This document shows, one piece after another, positions 22,528-24,440 of a DNA stretch of 24,440 nucleotides. Positions within the stretch are counted from its first letter, which is position 1. Every line of letters begins with the position of its first letter. The notes below the pieces were generated by a model that made no database searches, had not been told where the DNA came from, and worked only from the letters and a program-made list of their open reading frames with translations. Source of the stretch: an uncultured Clostridia bacterium (GTDB lineage: Bacteria > Bacillota > Clostridia > Christensenellales > UBA1242); NCBI GenBank assembly GCA_947584775.1, contig CANPWT010000007.1, positions 1 to 24,440 of the forward strand, in the 5' to 3' direction. Made by a program: the position numbers and the translations under genes.

Positions 22528-23373
22528 ATGGTTTTTGGTGTTGCAGGCGTGCCAACTAACTATAAAGGTAAATTTGCAGGCGTTTTCCCTTGGCTAAATA
22601 GCATTGGGCTTAACGGCTTTGAAATTCAGTGCACTTACGGGTTTAAAATAAGTGCTGATAGGCAAGAAATAATTAAAAAACTAAACAATAACGGCTTTTA
22701 TTTCAGTATACACGCGCCATATTACATTAATTTGGGCAGTTTAAACAAATTGGTGGAAAAACGCAGCATTTCCAACATGAAAGAGGGCATAGAACTTGCA
22801 AAATCTATTGGCGTTAACAGGATCATTTTTCACCCAGGCGGTGGGCATGAAAACACCCCAGCGGGCAGAATTAAAGCCATTAACCAAATTGTAAACGATA
22901 TTAACCAATTAACAAGCGAAATAGACATGGGCGATGTTAAACTTTACCCAGAAATTGGCGGCAAAACAGCAAATTTGGGCAGTTTGGACGAAATTATTGA
23001 AATTTGTTCACGCTGCAAATATTGCTACCCATGCATAGATATTGCTCATTTACACGCTAGGGAAGTTGGCAGCATAACAAACAAGGAAATTTTAAAAGAA
23101 AAACTTTTAAAAATAAAGCAAGCCCTGCCTGATAAATTTGATTACATTCACTTCCACGCCTACACAATAAATTACGGCGATAAAGGGGAAATTAAACACC
23201 TAAAGCATGGCGAAAATATGCCTGACGGCTCGGTTGGCATGCCATCTTTGGATGACTTTGTAACCATATTAAAAGAATTAAATATTAAGCCATGGGTGAT
23301 TAGCGAAGCGCTAGATAGCCAGGAATTGGGCGCAAGTTATATGCTCAACAAATATAAAAGTTTATCAACATAG
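22528..23373 (+). CDS. Endonuclease IV-like TIM-barrel protein (AP endonuclease family 2)
   Basis: Metal-dependent TIM barrel related to deoxyribonuclease IV (Nfo), which cuts at abasic sites. Likely metal ligands are visible in order: His62 (SIHAPYYINLGS), His102 (IIFHPGGG), Glu142 (YPEIGGK), Asp171 and His174 (CIDIAHLHA), His208 or His210 (YIHFHAY), His224/His227 (GEIKHLKHG) and Glu260 (VISEA). The region of the classical DxHxxIG motif reads GEIKHL instead, resembling a shorter group of Nfo-like proteins seen in archaea and some clostridia, so activity on AP sites is likely but not certain; a sugar-isomerase-like role is the alternative. Its 281 residues match Nfo. AGGAGAG overlaps the stop of the preceding gene. 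Confidence 0.8.
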   Translation: MVFGVAGVPTNYKGKFAGVFPWLNSIGLNGFEIQCTYGFKISADRQEIIKKLNNNGFYFSIHAPYYINLGSLNKLVEKRSISNMKEGIELAKSIGVNRIIFHPGGGHENTPAGRIKAINQIVNDINQLTSEIDMGDVKLYPEIGGKTANLGSLDEIIEICSRCKYCYPCIDIAHLHAREVGSITNKEILKEKLLKIKQALPDKFDYIHFHAYTINYGDKGEIKHLKHGENMPDGSVGMPSLDDFVTILKELNIKPWVISEALDSQELGASYMLNKYKSLST

Positions 23374-23399
23374 TGTGTATTATATTATTATAACACACA
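23374..23399 (+). other. Hairpin between TIM-barrel gene and rluA-type gene
   Basis: Left arm TGTGTATTATA (23374-23384) pairs with right arm TATAACACACA (23389-23399) with one A/C mismatch and a four-base loop. There is no T run, so it is not a standard terminator; it may be an mRNA-processing or stability element. Confidence 0.4.
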
Positions 23400-23418
23400 A
23401 TATCTAGTAAGGAATATT

Positions 23419-24252
23419 TTGCAAAAGTTAGAATTTGTAGTTGAAAATGAGCAAGATTTGATTAAAGCAATAATAGATAAATTGCCGTTTTTTTCCCGCT
23501 TTGACATAAAAAAAATAATTGAAAATAAAGATGTAAAAGTAAACAATGTTCGCATAAAAGACGATGTAACAGTAAACCATGGCGATAAAATTACCATATT
23601 TTACACAAGCAAGCAAGATAAAGAGTGGTACAATTTGGTTTATATGGACGAAAATGTGCTTATTATAAACAAGCGTGCTGGCATTGAAGTTGTAAGCGAG
23701 GCTGAGCGCGATTTACTTTCCATTTTAAAACAAACTTACCCAACAATTTCCGCCGTTCATAGGCTAGATAGAAACACAGAGGGGCTGATTATTTTTGCGC
23801 TAAACAGCACTAGCGAAAAGGAATTGTTGTCCGCTTTTAAAACGCGTAAAGGGGTAACAAAAAAATATGCCTTAATGGTGGACGGAAGGGTGGACATAAC
23901 AAAAATAAAGCGCACAGTGTATTTAAAAAAAGTGCCAAATCTTTCCAAGGTTTGGATTAGCGAAGTTAAAACAAGCGGGTATGAGCCAATTAAAACTGAG
24001 TTTGATGTGGTGCAATATTTCGGCAATAAAACATTGTTGGAAGCAACGTTAATTACGGGCAAAACCCACCAAATACGTGCGCACATTGCCTATTATGGTT
24101 TTCCCATAATAGGAGATAATAAATACGGCAAAAGCGAAGAAAAACAACTACATTTAACCGCCAATTTTTTAGGCTTTTCTTTTGACAAAAGCAGCCCGCT
24201 TAAATATTTAAACACGCAAACTTTTGAAATTGCGCCAACTTGGCTTAATTGA
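23419..24252 (+). CDS. RluA-family pseudouridine synthase
   Basis: RNA pseudouridine synthase of the RluA/RluC/RluD group. An S4-like N-terminal part (about 1-62; SRFDIKKIIENKDVKVNNVRI region) precedes the catalytic domain with SAVHRLDRNTEGLIIFA (111-127; catalytic Asp117), KKYALMVDGRV and the GKTHQIRAHIAYYGFPIIGD C-terminal motif (short pieces: GKTHQIRAH, PIIGDNKYG). Its 277 residues are within the family range. The start is TTG 23419, five bases after AAGGAA; no in-frame ATG lies before conserved sequence. The target position (23S rRNA or tRNA) cannot be told from the sequence. It lies 45 bases after the TIM-barrel gene and is probably in the same operon. Confidence 0.9.
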   Translation: MQKLEFVVENEQDLIKAIIDKLPFFSRFDIKKIIENKDVKVNNVRIKDDVTVNHGDKITIFYTSKQDKEWYNLVYMDENVLIINKRAGIEVVSEAERDLLSILKQTYPTISAVHRLDRNTEGLIIFALNSTSEKELLSAFKTRKGVTKKYALMVDGRVDITKIKRTVYLKKVPNLSKVWISEVKTSGYEPIKTEFDVVQYFGNKTLLEATLITGKTHQIRAHIAYYGFPIIGDNKYGKSEEKQLHLTANFLGFSFDKSSPLKYLNTQTFEIAPTWLN

Positions 24253-24329
24253 CAAAAATAAAAGATTTTAAATAAAAATAGTATAGTTGAACAAAATTTA
24301 TAAAAAAAGTAAAATATTTGCTAAAATTA

Positions 24330-24358
24330 TTGACATTTAAATTTATCTAGTGTAAAAT
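24330..24358 (+). promoter_or_regulatory. Promoter of tRNA-Pro
   Basis: TTGACA at 24330-24335, 17-base spacer, TAAAAT at 24353-24358, eleven bases before the tRNA starts. It lies in the 117-bp AT-rich gap after the RluA-type gene, which shows no hairpin terminator. Confidence 0.85.
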
Positions 24359-24369
24359 AAAATCATTGT

Positions 24370-24440
24370 CGGGGTGTAGCGCAGTTGGTAGCGCACGTGA
24401 TTTGGGATCATGGGGCCGGGGGTTCGAGTCCCTTCACCCC
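24370..24440 (+). tRNA. tRNA-Pro (anticodon TGG), 3' end outside window
   Basis: Acceptor CGGGGTG, D stem GCGC/GCGC, anticodon stem CGTGA/TCATG with loop TTTGGGA (anticodon TGG), T arm GGGGG/CCCTT with TTCGAGT loop (two G-T pairs), then CACCCC of the acceptor; the last acceptor base, discriminator and CCA fall beyond the window. Confidence 0.95.

Overview
The window is low-GC DNA (roughly one third G+C by eye) with strong Shine-Dalgarno sites, frequent TTG starts and short overlapping operons. It carries the gene orders tgt-yajC-yrzE-secD-secF, M50 protease-scpA-scpB, DUF2953-ytfJ-dacF-rluB and dpaA-dpaB-dapA. Together with GerW/YtfJ and both dipicolinate synthase subunits this points to an endospore-forming or recently spore-forming Bacillota, most likely an uncultured member of Clostridia. 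The species cannot be named from sequence alone.

Layout, left to right. 1-4259: the 3' part of tgt, then yajC, a YrzE-like membrane protein and secD-secF, with separate strong promoters for yajC and secD. 4302-6686: recJ. 6844-8881: site-2 protease, scpA and scpB in one operon. 9055-11836: DUF2953 protein, ytfJ/gerW, a D-Ala-D-Ala carboxypeptidase and rluB, all overlapping. 11905-14733: a HI0933-type flavoprotein, plsC and a four-domain S1 protein. 14723-17952, minus strand: asd, lysC and a PRK06851-type P-loop ATPase. 18040-20268, plus strand: dpaA, dpaB and dapA. 20269-20974: a gene-poor stretch with an extremely AT-rich block, a strong hairpin terminator and a decayed acetyltransferase-like gene. 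20975-21050: tRNA-Thr(CGT). 21193-24252: a cardiolipin-synthase-like protein, an endonuclease-IV-like TIM barrel and an RluA-type pseudouridine synthase. 24370-end: tRNA-Pro(TGG), cut by the window edge.

How the genes fit together. LysC, Asd and DapA convert aspartate to the dihydrodipicolinate-level intermediate. That intermediate feeds lysine and peptidoglycan synthesis, or is oxidised by DpaA/DpaB to dipicolinic acid for the spore core. The two halves of this route are transcribed divergently from an 87-bp gap that has no convincing vegetative promoter but has sigma-K-like sites facing both ways. YajC and SecD/SecF assist Sec-dependent protein export. ScpA/ScpB form the kleisin/kite part of condensin.

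No mobile element, CRISPR array or defence system is visible. The most unusual signals are: (a) SecD and SecF that both lack the otherwise near-invariant transmembrane aspartate of the proton relay; (b) an intact cardiolipin-synthase-like ORF in which both HKD motifs have lost His and Lys; (c) two genes with good promoters placed so close to the ATG that the transcripts should be essentially leaderless; (d) the split dipicolinate/lysine cluster that includes the PRK06851 ATPase; and (e) the roughly 8% GC block with degenerate repeats near tRNA-Thr.
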